A stretch of 64,000 nucleotides of DNA, taken from Spirochaetia bacterium. Lineage in GTDB: Bacteria > Spirochaetota > Spirochaetia > Sphaerochaetales > Sphaerochaetaceae. The notes beneath the pieces were generated by a model, which saw only the letters and a list, made by a program, of their open reading frames with translations, ran no database searches and was not told the origin of the DNA. Shown here piece after piece: positions 45,113 to 53,915 of the stretch (position 1 is the first letter of the stretch; the number at the start of each line of letters is the position of its first letter). A program made the position numbers and the translations under genes. The stretch lies in NCBI GenBank assembly GCA_022482625.1, contig JAKVOU010000001.1, positions 496,001-560,000 of the forward strand. Direction: 5' to 3'.

Positions 45113-45442
45113 TCAGGCCTCCTCATACAGGGCAATGCCTTCTGCCTTGAACCTTGCTTTCTGCAAGGCAAGAAGCTTCGCCAAGTCCTCCTTGTCTTCG
45201 GCAAGGGCAACCGGTTCAATTGCAAAGAGTTCAAGACCTATCCTTGCATATTCCTCCTGCAGGCAAGCATTGGTGTACAGGCCCATGTCCAGGCTGAAAC
45301 GTATCCTGCCCATGTCCTTCACCACGTCGTTGCTCTCCACCAGCAGGCTTCTGTCAGTCTGTTGGTTATAGATTCTCAGGATGCCTCTCTTTGGCCCATC
45401 AGCCAGGAAACAAAGAGAAGACAGTGAATCATCAGATATCAC
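45113..45442 (-). CDS. GIY-YIG-like small protein coupled to uridine phosphorylase
   Basis: A 109-residue protein resembling a degenerate branch of GIY-YIG domain proteins. The pattern is [20 protein letters not shown] (normally G-x-F/Y-x-I-x-N ... V-G-S-S-x-N-L), then [20 protein letters not shown] and [11 protein letters not shown]. The strictly catalytic Tyr of GIY is Leu, so nuclease activity is doubtful, though the later Glu is kept. It starts at GTG overlapping the uridine phosphorylase stop as GTGA, so it is translated with that enzyme. I see no ribosome site of its own. Function unknown. Confidence 0.65.
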   Translation of the reverse strand: MISDDSLSSLCFLADGPKRGILRIYNQQTDRSLLVESNDVVKDMGRIRFSLDMGLYTNACLQEEYARIGLELFAIEPVALAEDKEDLAKLLALQKARFKAEGIALYEEA

Positions 45443-46254
45443 TGTCTTGCCTCGTGTGCCTGCTGGTCATTGCCATCTTTTTCCCTGTCGGCTTTGATGA
45501 GGTTCCTTACCCCTTCGACCGCAACCTTGATCGCTGCCTCAGTATCATGCAGGATAGGATTGTCCATGCCGAGTTTTTCCCGTTCCTGGTTGCCGACGAC
45601 AAAGAATTCGCTGCCGCACCTTGCTCCGAGTCTGGCGCAGACGGTAAATATGGCAGCACTCTCCATTTCCGAAGCCAAGACACCAAGACGCTTCCAAGCC
45701 TCCCATTTTTCAGTCAGTTCATAGCTGACAGGCATGATCTGCGGTGAATGCTGTCCATAGAAGGAATCCTTGCACTGGACCACTCCCATATGATGGCGAT
45801 AACCAAGGGACTTGGCAGCTTCCCTGAGGCAAAGGGCAACATCGAAAGTTGCAACGGCAGGAAATTCGATAGGTGCGTACTCACGGCTCGTACCTTCCAT
45901 CCGCACCGCAGCCGTGGCAATGACTACATCGCCTCCGACGACAGGAAGCGCAATCCCGCCACAGGTTCCCATCCTTACGAAGGTATCTGCGCCACAGGTG
46001 TACAGTTCCTCAACGGCAATTGCAGCCGATGGGCCGCCTATACCCGTACTGGTAACAGAAACCTTTTCGCCTTCGAGCATTCCCGTATAAGTAACAAATT
46101 CCCTGCTATCCGCCACAAGTACAGGATCATCCAGATATTTTGCAATTTTCTTTACCCGTTTTGGATCCCCGGGAAGAATCACATACCTGCCTACATCACC
46201 CTTCTGTATCCGCAGATGATACTGGATACCGGTGCCTCCCATATAATCTGACAT
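45439..46254 (-). CDS. udp: Uridine phosphorylase (nucleoside phosphorylase, NP-I family)
   Basis: A 271-residue enzyme that splits pyrimidine nucleosides with phosphate. Features are [19 protein letters not shown] (phosphate loop), [37 protein letters not shown], and [13 protein letters not shown] (ribose Glu/Met-Glu), and [18 protein letters not shown] near the base site, closest to uridine phosphorylases. The ATG at 46254 has AAGGAG eight bases upstream; the frame runs to 46440 but without support. It is divergent from a deoD gene, the two sharing a 163-base control region, and coupled to the GIY-YIG-like gene downstream. Confidence 0.88.
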   Translation of the reverse strand: MSDYMGGTGIQYHLRIQKGDVGRYVILPGDPKRVKKIAKYLDDPVLVADSREFVTYTGMLEGEKVSVTSTGIGGPSAAIAVEELYTCGADTFVRMGTCGGIALPVVGGDVVIATAAVRMEGTSREYAPIEFPAVATFDVALCLREAAKSLGYRHHMGVVQCKDSFYGQHSPQIMPVSYELTEKWEAWKRLGVLASEMESAAIFTVCARLGARCGSEFFVVGNQEREKLGMDNPILHDTEAAIKVAVEGVRNLIKADREKDGNDQQAHEARQ

Positions 46255-46417
46255 ACTGGACTCCTTGTTACGCAACTGTAAAAGAGTGCGTATGGGCAAG
46301 CATATCCCAGAACCACAAAAACCGCAACAGAGATAACTAAAATGATTATCGGAAGAGGGTGTCCAGTTCCCTGCAATCCATGATATACTGGTTCCCACTA
46401 GCACAGGAGGTGCCAAT

Positions 46418-47131
46418 ATGAACATTCCTACTCCGCACATTCAGGTGACGGATCCCGCGCTTGTGGCAACAACCGTACTTATGCCAGGTGACCCTTTGCG
46501 GGCAAAGTACATTGCAGAAACGTATCTTGAGGACTATGTCAGGATCAATGAAGTCCGCAACATGTTCGGCTACACAGGTTATTATAAGAAGAAGAAAATC
46601 ACCGTCTTTGCCTCAGGCATGGGAATACCGAGCATAGGCATCTATTCCTATGAACTGTTCAGTTTCTACAACGTGGAACGTATAATCCGTATCGGCTCCT
46701 GCGGCTCTTATGGCCCCCAGCTGAAACTGTATGATGTTGTACTGGCAAGCGATGCCTTCAGTACATCAACTTATGCACAGGTCCTGAACGGTGATACACG
46801 CAACATCATCGAGCCTTCCATGGAACTCAACAAGGCGCTTATGGAATCTGCAGCAGGACTGGATATTCCCCTGCATCCTGCACGGGTAAACAGCGAAGAT
46901 GCCTTCTATACAAATGACCCCAAGCATTATCTGAAGATGCGGGATGAAATAGGATGCAAAGTCGTTGAAATGGAATCATTCGGACTATTTGCCAATGCAC
47001 AGGCCCTCGGACGGCAAGCTGCCTGCCTGCTGACAGTATCTGACGAAATTGAAAGCGGCAGGAAAACTACCAGCGGCGAACGCCAGACTGCCTTCGGCAG
47101 AATGATGGAAATCGCTCTCAACGTCCGATAG
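46418..47131 (+). CDS. deoD: Purine nucleoside phosphorylase DeoD
   Basis: A 237-residue hexameric-type purine nucleoside phosphorylase. It shows MNIPTPHIQ (the usual DeoD start), [44 protein letters not shown] and [13 protein letters not shown], then TVSDEI with the catalytic Asp, a closer match to the classical DeoD than the copy at 971-1696. AGGAGG is eight bases before the ATG. It is divergent from the uridine phosphorylase gene and convergent with mutS2. Confidence 0.95.
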   Translation: MNIPTPHIQVTDPALVATTVLMPGDPLRAKYIAETYLEDYVRINEVRNMFGYTGYYKKKKITVFASGMGIPSIGIYSYELFSFYNVERIIRIGSCGSYGPQLKLYDVVLASDAFSTSTYAQVLNGDTRNIIEPSMELNKALMESAAGLDIPLHPARVNSEDAFYTNDPKHYLKMRDEIGCKVVEMESFGLFANAQALGRQAACLLTVSDEIESGRKTTSGERQTAFGRMMEIALNVR

Positions 47132-47181
47132 CAACCAAAAGTAAGCATCCGGTGGCAAGACCGTGACGGGAACAGTTTTCC

Positions 47182-49542
47182 TTACAGTTCCACATAGGTC
47201 TTGCCCATGCCTCCGTCATCCGGTTTGGCAAAATGAAAGTCCTTTATGTTCTGGTCTTGTTTCAGATACCGCGTAATACCGGTCTGAAGGATGCCGTTGC
47301 CCAGGCCATGGATTACTTGGAAAGAAGACAGACCATGGACCATGCAGGCTTCAATCTGACGCTGCAATGCATCCAAAGCCTGTTCCAGGGTCAGACCACG
47401 GACATCGATGCACAGCTTCGGCCTCGGAGAAGAAGACAGATAGCTGACATTGACTTTCTGGGATTGAGGTTCCTGCTTGTCGATGGGCTCCAAGTCCTTT
47501 TCCTTGAGCGTAATGCGCATAGAACCGATACCTACTTCCCATTTGTCCCGGCCTGCAGCAGAAAGGATGATACCTTCCTTCTTCAGGGAACCGCACAGGA
47601 CATGGCATCCTACAGAAAGCACAGGTTTCGATCCTTTCATGTTCCTTGCATGCAGTTCCGTCTCTTCCTTGTCCAGCTGGTCTGAAAAATCCGCCTGCTT
47701 CTCTCCGATATCCGCAATGAATGTCTTTACAGCCTGGGTCTTTTCTTTCGTCAGTTTTCCCGTGGCAACATCCGATACAAGTTTTTCCAGCCTTGATCTG
47801 CTTTCCCTCACATATCTTGAAAGTTCAGTCGACTGGCTGACCTTGAGCATATGCTCTTTCTGCCGGACCTGAAGCTCATGCAGGTCAATCTGACGACGCA
47901 GTTCGGACAGCTGCCGCTCCCGCTCCTCAAGTTCCTTTGCCTTCCAGGCAGCCTCGCGCTGCCTGCTTTCCAATTCTTTGATGATCTTGCCCATCTGCAG
48001 GTTGTCAGACCCAAGGTAACGGCGCGCGGCTTCAATCACCTCATCAGGAAGCTTCATGCGAATTGCCGTATCAAGGGCATGGCTGTCTCCCGGCAACCCC
48101 TGTATGACATTGAACGTAGGCAAATGGCTGTCTTCATTGAACTCCATGCTGGCATTCATCATCGACGGCGAAATATAAGCCTTGTGCTTCAGGGATACCT
48201 GGTGAGATGTAATGAGGCTGAGACCGGCATGGACAGCCAGGTAGTCCAGGACACCGCAGGCAATGGCACCACCCTCGGCAGGATCGGTGCCCGATCCAAG
48301 TTCATCAAGGATGACCAAGGAACTGTCAGTACAGCCACGGAGTATCTGCGCAAGGTTATGCATATGGCCTGAAAACGTACTCAGTTCATCGCTGATGCTC
48401 TGTTCGTCCCCGATATCAGTGTACAGGCCGCTGAAAAGAGGCAATGCAGAACCTTCACTGCAAGGAATGAAACCAGTCAGCTGATTAAGCAATACAAAAA
48501 GTCCTACCGTCTTTATGGTTACCGTCTTTCCGCCTGCATTCGGACCGGAAAGGACCACGGCCCTGATATTCTCCTTCAGGTCAATGGTAATGGGAACAGC
48601 CTTCTGCCCCAGCAACGGGTGGCGGGCCTTGAGCAATCTTACCGGTGAAGGAGCCTCTTCCAGCAGCGTCTGCGTGCAATGCTGGTCAACGGACCATACA
48701 GCCATGGCATAAAGGCAATCTATCTGCGTCACGACGGAAGAAAGCACCCTCAGCTCCGTTTCCAACGACTTCAGCTGCTGTGAAAGCTCACTCAGGATCC
48801 TTGCAATCTCTATTTGTACCTGCTGTTCTGCCAGCACTACCTGGTTGTTGTACTCAACCAACTTGTAGGGTTCCATGAATATGGTATTGCCACTTGCAGA
48901 AGCACTGTGGACAAAACCATCAACCCTTGACTTGGCATCACTGCGGACAGGAAGGACCAGCCTGCCGTCACGGACGGTTTCCGGTTGGTCACGCATGGCA
49001 TCGACATGGCCTTTGATGAATTTCCTGGCATAGTCGGTCCTGCTGTGTCTGGACGCATCCGCAGCTTCAAGCAGCTTGCGGATTGAAGGATATGACTCCT
49101 TTACCTTGCCGTCCCCGTCCAGGACCTGGGTAGCTTTTTCTGCATATTGCAGAAGTTCAGGGATCAGATGTTCGGAAAGGGATGAGCCCAACGAAGGTTC
49201 AGATTCATCAAGGCACAAGAAATCAAGAAGTTTCCTGCTGCTGTCCACATACTCGGCAGATGCAAGCAGGCATATGCCATCCAGAGACTGATAGGTGCGG
49301 TCAAATTCTTCCAACACAGGTTCCAGTGAAGGAAAAGCCTCAGGCTTTTCCGTATGTGGACGTTGCAGCAACGCACGCAACCTATCAACTATATGCTGGC
49401 GTTCCAAAAGCAAGGTCCGGTCACCTATGAAATCATCAAATCCAAGCCTTGCCTTTCCTTCGCATGTCAGGCAATGCGAGGCAATCATCTGCCTGACCTG
49501 GGGGAAACCAAGGTCTTCCAAAGTCTTCTTGCTGACGGTCAT
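47182..49542 (-). CDS. mutS2: Endonuclease MutS2 (recombination/ribosome-rescue MutS homologue)
   Basis: A 786-residue MutS paralogue without the mismatch-recognition domain. It has an N-terminal lever/core region (LRALLQRPHTEKPEAFPSLE), LVLPVRSDAKSRVDGFVHSA, Walker A GPNAGGKTVTIKTVGL near residue 330, Walker B VILDELGSGTDPAEGGA, a long coiled coil (about 520-630), and a C-terminal Smr domain (LCIDVRGLTLEQALDAL, VIHGLGNGIL). MutS2 blocks recombination and, in Bacillus, splits collided ribosomes. Its ATG overlaps the rsgA stop as ATGA; pairing with RsgA, another ribosome factor, fits the second role. Confidence 0.94.
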   Translation of the reverse strand: MTVSKKTLEDLGFPQVRQMIASHCLTCEGKARLGFDDFIGDRTLLLERQHIVDRLRALLQRPHTEKPEAFPSLEPVLEEFDRTYQSLDGICLLASAEYVDSSRKLLDFLCLDESEPSLGSSLSEHLIPELLQYAEKATQVLDGDGKVKESYPSIRKLLEAADASRHSRTDYARKFIKGHVDAMRDQPETVRDGRLVLPVRSDAKSRVDGFVHSASASGNTIFMEPYKLVEYNNQVVLAEQQVQIEIARILSELSQQLKSLETELRVLSSVVTQIDCLYAMAVWSVDQHCTQTLLEEAPSPVRLLKARHPLLGQKAVPITIDLKENIRAVVLSGPNAGGKTVTIKTVGLFVLLNQLTGFIPCSEGSALPLFSGLYTDIGDEQSISDELSTFSGHMHNLAQILRGCTDSSLVILDELGSGTDPAEGGAIACGVLDYLAVHAGLSLITSHQVSLKHKAYISPSMMNASMEFNEDSHLPTFNVIQGLPGDSHALDTAIRMKLPDEVIEAARRYLGSDNLQMGKIIKELESRQREAAWKAKELEERERQLSELRRQIDLHELQVRQKEHMLKVSQSTELSRYVRESRSRLEKLVSDVATGKLTKEKTQAVKTFIADIGEKQADFSDQLDKEETELHARNMKGSKPVLSVGCHVLCGSLKKEGIILSAAGRDKWEVGIGSMRITLKEKDLEPIDKQEPQSQKVNVSYLSSSPRPKLCIDVRGLTLEQALDALQRQIEACMVHGLSSFQVIHGLGNGILQTGITRYLKQDQNIKDFHFAKPDDGGMGKTYVEL

Positions 49543-50507
49543 AGTATCTTTTCCTTCTGGTTCATCTTCTTATCCGGCATCTTGTACCTGGCCTTGCTTG
49601 TTGATCCCGTACTGCCCTTCCAGCAGGGACCCTGTTCTTCCAAGCTCTGCAATATCCTCAAGTAGCTCTCATACCGGTCAGCATCTATCAATCCTTCTTC
49701 AACTTGACGTTTGACTTCGCAGTCAGGCTCACTGTCATGCAGGCAGCCGTCATAGGCACATCTGGAAGCAGGTTCCCTGAACTCAGGAAAGCTGTTTGCA
49801 ATCTCAATAGGATCACGATGGGGAACGATCAGCTCACGTACTCCCGGAGTATCTACGATATGCAGGTCTCCCTGTTCCAGCAAGAGTGCATAGTTGGTCG
49901 TATGTCTTCCCCTGTTGTATTTGAGGGAAACATCACCCGTCCTTTGCCCACTGCCGAGCAGCACATTGACAAGCGTCGATTTGCCTACGCCGCTCTGCCC
50001 TACGAATGCGGCGAGCTTACCCCTGAGATAGTCCGACAATTCCTCGATGCCTCTTTCCTCCAATGCACTGGTCCTGAACACAGGGTAGCCCAGGCGGCCA
50101 AAAAGTTCGAGCCGTTCCTGTTCCTGTTCCGTCATATCCAGTTCCATCTTGTTAAGTACAATGATGACCGGAATTCCTTGGCTGCTGGCTATGACACGAT
50201 CGATGAACCTAGGCCGAAAAGGCGGTACCCCGCAGCTGCATACGCAGACAAGCAAATCCATATTGGCAACTACCGTCTGGTTACATTGCCCCTTTACATT
50301 CCATCTCTGGAAACAATTCCTTCGAGGAAGGCGACGGGTGACAAGCCCCTCCTGGGTACCTGTAACGGTAAATTCCACCAAGTCTCCCACAGAGAGAGGA
50401 TTATATTCACCACTGACAGCTTCAAGCTGCTTTCCCTTGATACGACAAGAGTAGACTGTCCCTTCACACTTTGCTGAAAAAATGTTGTTGATACCTCTGG
50501 TAATCAT
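49539..50507 (-). CDS. rsgA: Ribosome small-subunit GTPase RsgA
   Basis: Circularly permuted GTPase that helps mature 30S subunits. Order of motifs: an OB-fold (about 1-75), then G4 as VLNKMELD, G5 as TSALEERG, G1 P-loop GQSGVGKSTLVN, G2 region GRHTTNYALLL and G3 DTPGVREL, followed by a zinc knuckle (CAYDGCLHDSEPDCEV). The start at the ATG giving MITRGINNIFSAKCEG is chosen by comparison with homologues; ATGs at 50516 and 50525 are possible and none has a good ribosome site. The last 25 residues are a basic, Ser/Lys-rich tail. Confidence 0.9.
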   Translation of the reverse strand: MITRGINNIFSAKCEGTVYSCRIKGKQLEAVSGEYNPLSVGDLVEFTVTGTQEGLVTRRLPRRNCFQRWNVKGQCNQTVVANMDLLVCVCSCGVPPFRPRFIDRVIASSQGIPVIIVLNKMELDMTEQEQERLELFGRLGYPVFRTSALEERGIEELSDYLRGKLAAFVGQSGVGKSTLVNVLLGSGQRTGDVSLKYNRGRHTTNYALLLEQGDLHIVDTPGVRELIVPHRDPIEIANSFPEFREPASRCAYDGCLHDSEPDCEVKRQVEEGLIDADRYESYLRILQSLEEQGPCWKGSTGSTSKARYKMPDKKMNQKEKIL

Positions 50508-50545
50508 TCCGACCATGCTTTGCATGTTAGAGAAAAGAGAAAGGC

Positions 50546-50573
50546 TTGACAAGCATCAGATTTCTGATACGCT
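50546..50573 (+). promoter_or_regulatory. Possible promoter with internal palindrome before the pentapeptide-repeat gene
   Basis: TTGACA (50546-50551) and TACGCT (50568-50573) are 16 bases apart; the spacer contains a perfect palindrome, ATCAGA and TCTGAT around two bases (50555-50568). The expected start lies at or next to the A of the ATG at 50580, and there is no Shine-Dalgarno, which would make a leaderless message. The -10 match is modest. Confidence 0.4.
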
Positions 50574-50579
50574 GGATGC

Positions 50580-51179
50580 ATGTTCACATTTCAAACCTGC
50601 AAAAAAGAAGGATGCAATGCCTTTGTCTGCATGGATGGCGAGTACTGCTACAGGCATGCCCCAGACAGGGAAAAGCTACGGCAGAGACTGCGGGACCTGC
50701 TGGAAAGCGACCAGGACAGGATTGCTGACCTTTGCTTTACCCATGGAGAATTTGAAGATTTCGTCATAAAGAAAAAAAGATTGACCAGCAGCAACCTTTC
50801 ATGGTGCGTATTCCGGAACATTGATTTTTCAGGCTGTACGATCAACTCAAGTTTCTTCAGCTTCTGTATTTTTGACACCTGTAGGTTCAAGGATGTCGAC
50901 ATAAGGTATTCCGTCTTTTCAGGAAGCAAGATCATTGGCTGTGACTTTTCAGGTTCGCTTCTTATCCATGACAATTTCATGGGAATCGACGCATGGAACT
51001 GTGACTTCAGCAGCAGTGATCTCTACTTCACGACTTTCTGCAGTTCGCAGCTCAGGGATGTTTCCTTCGAAGATACCAATCTGAAGAAATCAGATTTCCG
51101 GATGACCGTGCAACGCAGGCTTAATTTCCGCTACTCGAACCTTGAATCAGCAAACGGCAGTTCCATGGCCGTACTGTGA
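50580..51179 (+). CDS. Pentapeptide-repeat-like protein with N-terminal Cys/His motif
   Basis: A 199-residue protein. Residues 1-30 contain a small Cys/His cluster (CKKEGC, then CMDGEYCYRH) that could bind zinc, followed by a charged helix. From about residue 60 to 190 there are repeated five-residue units with Phe/Leu at the centre (NLSWCVFRNIDFSGC, RYSVFSGSKIIGCDFSG, DLYFTTFCSSQLRDVSFED), which form a quadrilateral beta-helix. Repeats are cysteine rich and imperfect. Sixteen bases separate it from the metallo-beta-lactamase-fold gene, so they form an operon. Known pentapeptide proteins include gyrase protectors and scaffold proteins; the role here is unknown. Confidence 0.72.
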   Translation: MFTFQTCKKEGCNAFVCMDGEYCYRHAPDREKLRQRLRDLLESDQDRIADLCFTHGEFEDFVIKKKRLTSSNLSWCVFRNIDFSGCTINSSFFSFCIFDTCRFKDVDIRYSVFSGSKIIGCDFSGSLLIHDNFMGIDAWNCDFSSSDLYFTTFCSSQLRDVSFEDTNLKKSDFRMTVQRRLNFRYSNLESANGSSMAVL

Positions 51180-51195
51180 AAAGGGAGGAAATAGA

Positions 51196-51798
51196 ATGAA
51201 AATATACCAGCATTTTTCCGTAGTAGGGTTCTGCAATACCTATATCATCGGAGGTCCTGAAGGCGGACAGGCCATCCTCATTGACCCCGGACATGTAGAC
51301 AATGAGCTGATTGCAATAATCGAACGGAACCATTATACGTTGGGAACGATCCTGCTTACCCACCGTCACAAGGCCCACACCCAAGGCGTAGGGACCTTGC
51401 TCAAGATCTACAGTCCGAAGATATATGCCTATGCAGAAAAGGTCTATGACTTCCCCGTGACCAGGATACATGGGGATGAGACCATTGACTGCGGCGGTAT
51501 CAAAGTAGAAACCATACATGTACCTGGACACAGCGTCGATTCCTTGGTCTTCAAGATAAGCCATGCACTGTTCACAGGGGACACGCTCAATGCCGGCAGA
51601 ACCAGTTCAACTCCAGGCTATATGGAACGGTCTATCCTTGCAGACCAGATTGAAAAGAAACTGATGTGCCTGGACGGCAATTTCCTTCTGTTTCCAGGAC
51701 ACGGAGCTCCGAGCACCATCAACAACGAACGGCTGTTCAACCCCGATCTGTCAGAAAGGACCGCCTCACAGTGGATTCAAAGCTCACATCATTCATAG
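51196..51798 (+). CDS. Metallo-beta-lactamase-fold hydrolase with altered metal motif
   Basis: A 200-residue MBL-fold protein of the glyoxalase II-like type. The first metal motif, normally H-x-H-x-D-H, reads THRHKAHTQG, so the Asp is replaced by Ala while all His remain. Later metal ligands are present: VPGHSVDS, LFTGDTL and LFPGHGAPS. Start ATG 51196 has GGGAGG upstream; the frame extends to 51142 inside the previous gene. The loss of the Asp should weaken the second metal site, so it may use one metal, have another substrate, or be inactive. It pairs with the pentapeptide-repeat gene. Confidence 0.8.
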   Translation: MKIYQHFSVVGFCNTYIIGGPEGGQAILIDPGHVDNELIAIIERNHYTLGTILLTHRHKAHTQGVGTLLKIYSPKIYAYAEKVYDFPVTRIHGDETIDCGGIKVETIHVPGHSVDSLVFKISHALFTGDTLNAGRTSSTPGYMERSILADQIEKKLMCLDGNFLLFPGHGAPSTINNERLFNPDLSERTASQWIQSSHHS

Positions 51799-51838
51799 GA
51801 CAGGACATAAGATAAGGTTACCGAAGGAATATGGCAGG

Positions 51839-52813
51839 CTACAGCTGTCGGATAATCTGCTTGAACCGCTGTGGCATAGGAGAGCGGAAGTTGAGCCGCC
51901 TGCCATCACGCGGATGATCAAGTTCAAGGGAAAAGGAATGGAGCATCAATGTCGCTTGGGGAAAAGTCCTGTCAGGACGGGCATAGATCGGATCTCCCAG
52001 AAGAGGATGCCCTATCGATGCCATATGGACACGGATCTGATGGGTGCGTCCTGTATGGATGCTGATGCGTACCAAAGCATAGCCTTCAAACTGCCGCAGG
52101 ACCACAAAAGAAGTATCTGCAGACTTTCCCTTGGGAGGTTGGCAGATGGTAAATTTCTTCCTGTCTTTCCGGTCCCGGACCAGATTGGTCTGGATCCTGC
52201 CCCGTTTGTTTGTGAAAAAACCCTTGCAGATAGCTATATATACTTTACTGACCGTGTGTTCCTTGAATTGGGCAGCAAGCTTCCGATGGCTTTCCCTGTT
52301 CAAGGCAATGACCATTGTGCCGCTTGTGTCCTTATCCAGGCGATGCACGATGCCAGGCCTCAGCGGATCAAGCTGCCAGGCCTCGTCCTCGTCGATATCA
52401 GCAGCTGAATCGGCATTTTTGGAAGAAGCTGGATCACCGCTTTCAAAATCCCTGCCATACCTGAATACCAATGCATTTACAAGCGTATGATGCAGGTTTC
52501 CCGCCCCAGGATGTACAACCATTCCTTGGGCTTTGTCAACGACAAGCAAGTCAGCATCCTCATACAGGATATGAAGCGGCAGATCTTCTCCCTCTATTTC
52601 TCCGAAGCACTCCTGGCTATATGAGACGACTATCCGGTCGCCACAGGAAACCTTGCTGCTGTTCTTTGCCGGTTTCCCGTTTATGGTAATCTCTGCATCG
52701 GCGACAAGGGAACGGGAAACATCATCCCGACAGGAAGCGACATATTTGTCCACCCTCACAGGCTGTGCGATTTCTCCGACAGTCAGTTCTATCAGTCCTT
52801 TGTCCAGGGACAT
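51839..52813 (-). CDS. rluD: Ribosomal large-subunit pseudouridine synthase, RluD family
   Basis: A 324-residue enzyme that isomerises specific uridines in 23S rRNA. It has an N-terminal S4 RNA-binding domain (VRVDKYVASCRDDVSRSLVA), the family segment LLVVDKAQGMVVHPGAGN, and the catalytic Asp in GIVHRLDKDTSG, then YIAICKGFF and RTHQIRVHMASIGHPLLGD. A short acidic insert (about 118-140, SADSAADIDEDE-like) is unusual. ATG 52813 overlaps the previous stop by one base; a TTG one codon earlier, with better spacing to GGAG, is also possible. Confidence 0.92.
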   Translation of the reverse strand: MSLDKGLIELTVGEIAQPVRVDKYVASCRDDVSRSLVADAEITINGKPAKNSSKVSCGDRIVVSYSQECFGEIEGEDLPLHILYEDADLLVVDKAQGMVVHPGAGNLHHTLVNALVFRYGRDFESGDPASSKNADSAADIDEDEAWQLDPLRPGIVHRLDKDTSGTMVIALNRESHRKLAAQFKEHTVSKVYIAICKGFFTNKRGRIQTNLVRDRKDRKKFTICQPPKGKSADTSFVVLRQFEGYALVRISIHTGRTHQIRVHMASIGHPLLGDPIYARPDRTFPQATLMLHSFSLELDHPRDGRRLNFRSPMPQRFKQIIRQL

Positions 52814-53184
52814 CAATTGAATTCTCCTATGATATAGTCTGTGACGGCAATGAACAGGGAAATTGTCGCCGCAACGACAAGCTCCTGCTTCAGCAGCTGC
52901 AGATCGTCATCAGGATAGGAAAGCAATCCTGCGCTTACTCCTACTCCGTAGCCAAGCGTAACTACCGGCATTGAAAAAGCAAGCGAACCGAAGAAAAGTG
53001 ATTCGCCTCTCCGCAACTTTACTGCCCATGACGGGAATTCCTCAGCCTTGTAGGGCTCAAACGTAAAGTCCTGGCTGTCATCAGTAGTATCGCTGCTACT
53101 GCTGTCTGTAGCAAACAAAGAAGCACAGGACAGGCACAGGACTACCAGAAGCAGCAAAGGAAGCTTATGTTTCACCTTATGCAT
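52813..53184 (-). CDS. Small exported/membrane protein of unknown function
   Basis: Not recognised. The 123-residue product begins with a signal peptide (MHKVKHKLPLLLLVVLCLSC, ending SLFATDS) followed by a Ser/Thr/Asp linker, then EEFPSWAVKLRRGESLFFGS and two hydrophobic segments (about 72-92 and 101-119). The SC-A context after the hydrophobic core might be a spirochaete lipobox. It overlaps the end of yggS by eight bases and meets rluD at TGATG, so it is translated with both. Similar small proteins occur in related spirochaetes only as hypotheticals as far as I know. Confidence 0.65.
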   Translation of the reverse strand: MHKVKHKLPLLLLVVLCLSCASLFATDSSSSDTTDDSQDFTFEPYKAEEFPSWAVKLRRGESLFFGSLAFSMPVVTLGYGVGVSAGLLSYPDDDLQLLKQELVVAATISLFIAVTDYIIGEFN

Positions 53185-53869
53185 CCTTGTTCCCGTAGTC
53201 ACGCTTTCCGAATATCTTCGTTCCGACTCTGATGAGCGTTGAACCACACTGCAGGGCAAGAAGGTAATCACCGCTCATACCCATGCTCAGTTCATGCAAG
53301 TTGAGAGAGGGAACATCACTTGCAAGTCTGGACTGGATTTCAACCAGATGCTCGAAAGCCTGCTTGGTCTTTGCATGGTCGTCTCCCAATGGTCCGATCG
53401 TCATCAGTCCGTCAATCCTGATATGAGGAAAATCGCCGGCATGCTGGCAAAGTTCCAGGATCTCAGCATAGGAGCCGAATCCGCTCTTGTTTTTCTCTCC
53501 GCTGGTATTGTATTCAAGAAGCACAGGCATGATGATGCCGAAATCAGCTGCGGAGCTATTGATCAAACGTGCTACCTTCATGCTGTCGACACTGTCAATT
53601 GCATCAACATAGGAAACCGCCTTCTTGACTTTGTTGGACTGCAGGTGTCCGATCAAGTGCAGCTCCATCCCCTCCGGTCTTGCACCCTTCGGAGGAAATT
53701 TCATCAGCACTTCCTGTACACGGTTCTCTCCGAACAACCTTTGTCCAAGGTCATAGGCCTCCATTACCGCTTCCCAGGGATGGGTCTTGCTGACAGCCAT
53801 CAGCCTGGTTTTCCCTTCCCTTCCACATTCCTCGATCTGTCTATGTATTTCATTCAATGCTTCTTTCAT
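53177..53869 (-). CDS. YggS/PROSC family pyridoxal-phosphate homeostasis protein
   Basis: A 230-residue TIM-barrel protein that binds pyridoxal 5'-phosphate and keeps free PLP low. It shows TRLMAVSKTHPWEAVMEAY, with the PLP Lys, then FGENRVQEVLMKFPP, LHLIGHLQSNKVKKAV, and the C-terminal LSMGMSGDYLLALQCGSTLI followed by RVGTKIFG, all standard. The ATG at 53869 has GAGGTG eight bases upstream; the longer frame to 53899 is not needed. It leads the yggS - small membrane protein - rluD unit. Confidence 0.93.
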   Translation of the reverse strand: MKEALNEIHRQIEECGREGKTRLMAVSKTHPWEAVMEAYDLGQRLFGENRVQEVLMKFPPKGARPEGMELHLIGHLQSNKVKKAVSYVDAIDSVDSMKVARLINSSAADFGIIMPVLLEYNTSGEKNKSGFGSYAEILELCQHAGDFPHIRIDGLMTIGPLGDDHAKTKQAFEHLVEIQSRLASDVPSLNLHELSMGMSGDYLLALQCGSTLIRVGTKIFGKRDYGNKDA

Positions 53870-53915
53870 CAGAGTCACCTCTGCGTATAACCATACCACA
53901 CACGATCAAAAAATC

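Noticed and set aside
45439-46440. Long form of uridine phosphorylase starting at 46440.
   Set aside because: The extra 62 residues run through the divergent promoter region and have no family match; the ATG at 46254 has a proper ribosome site.
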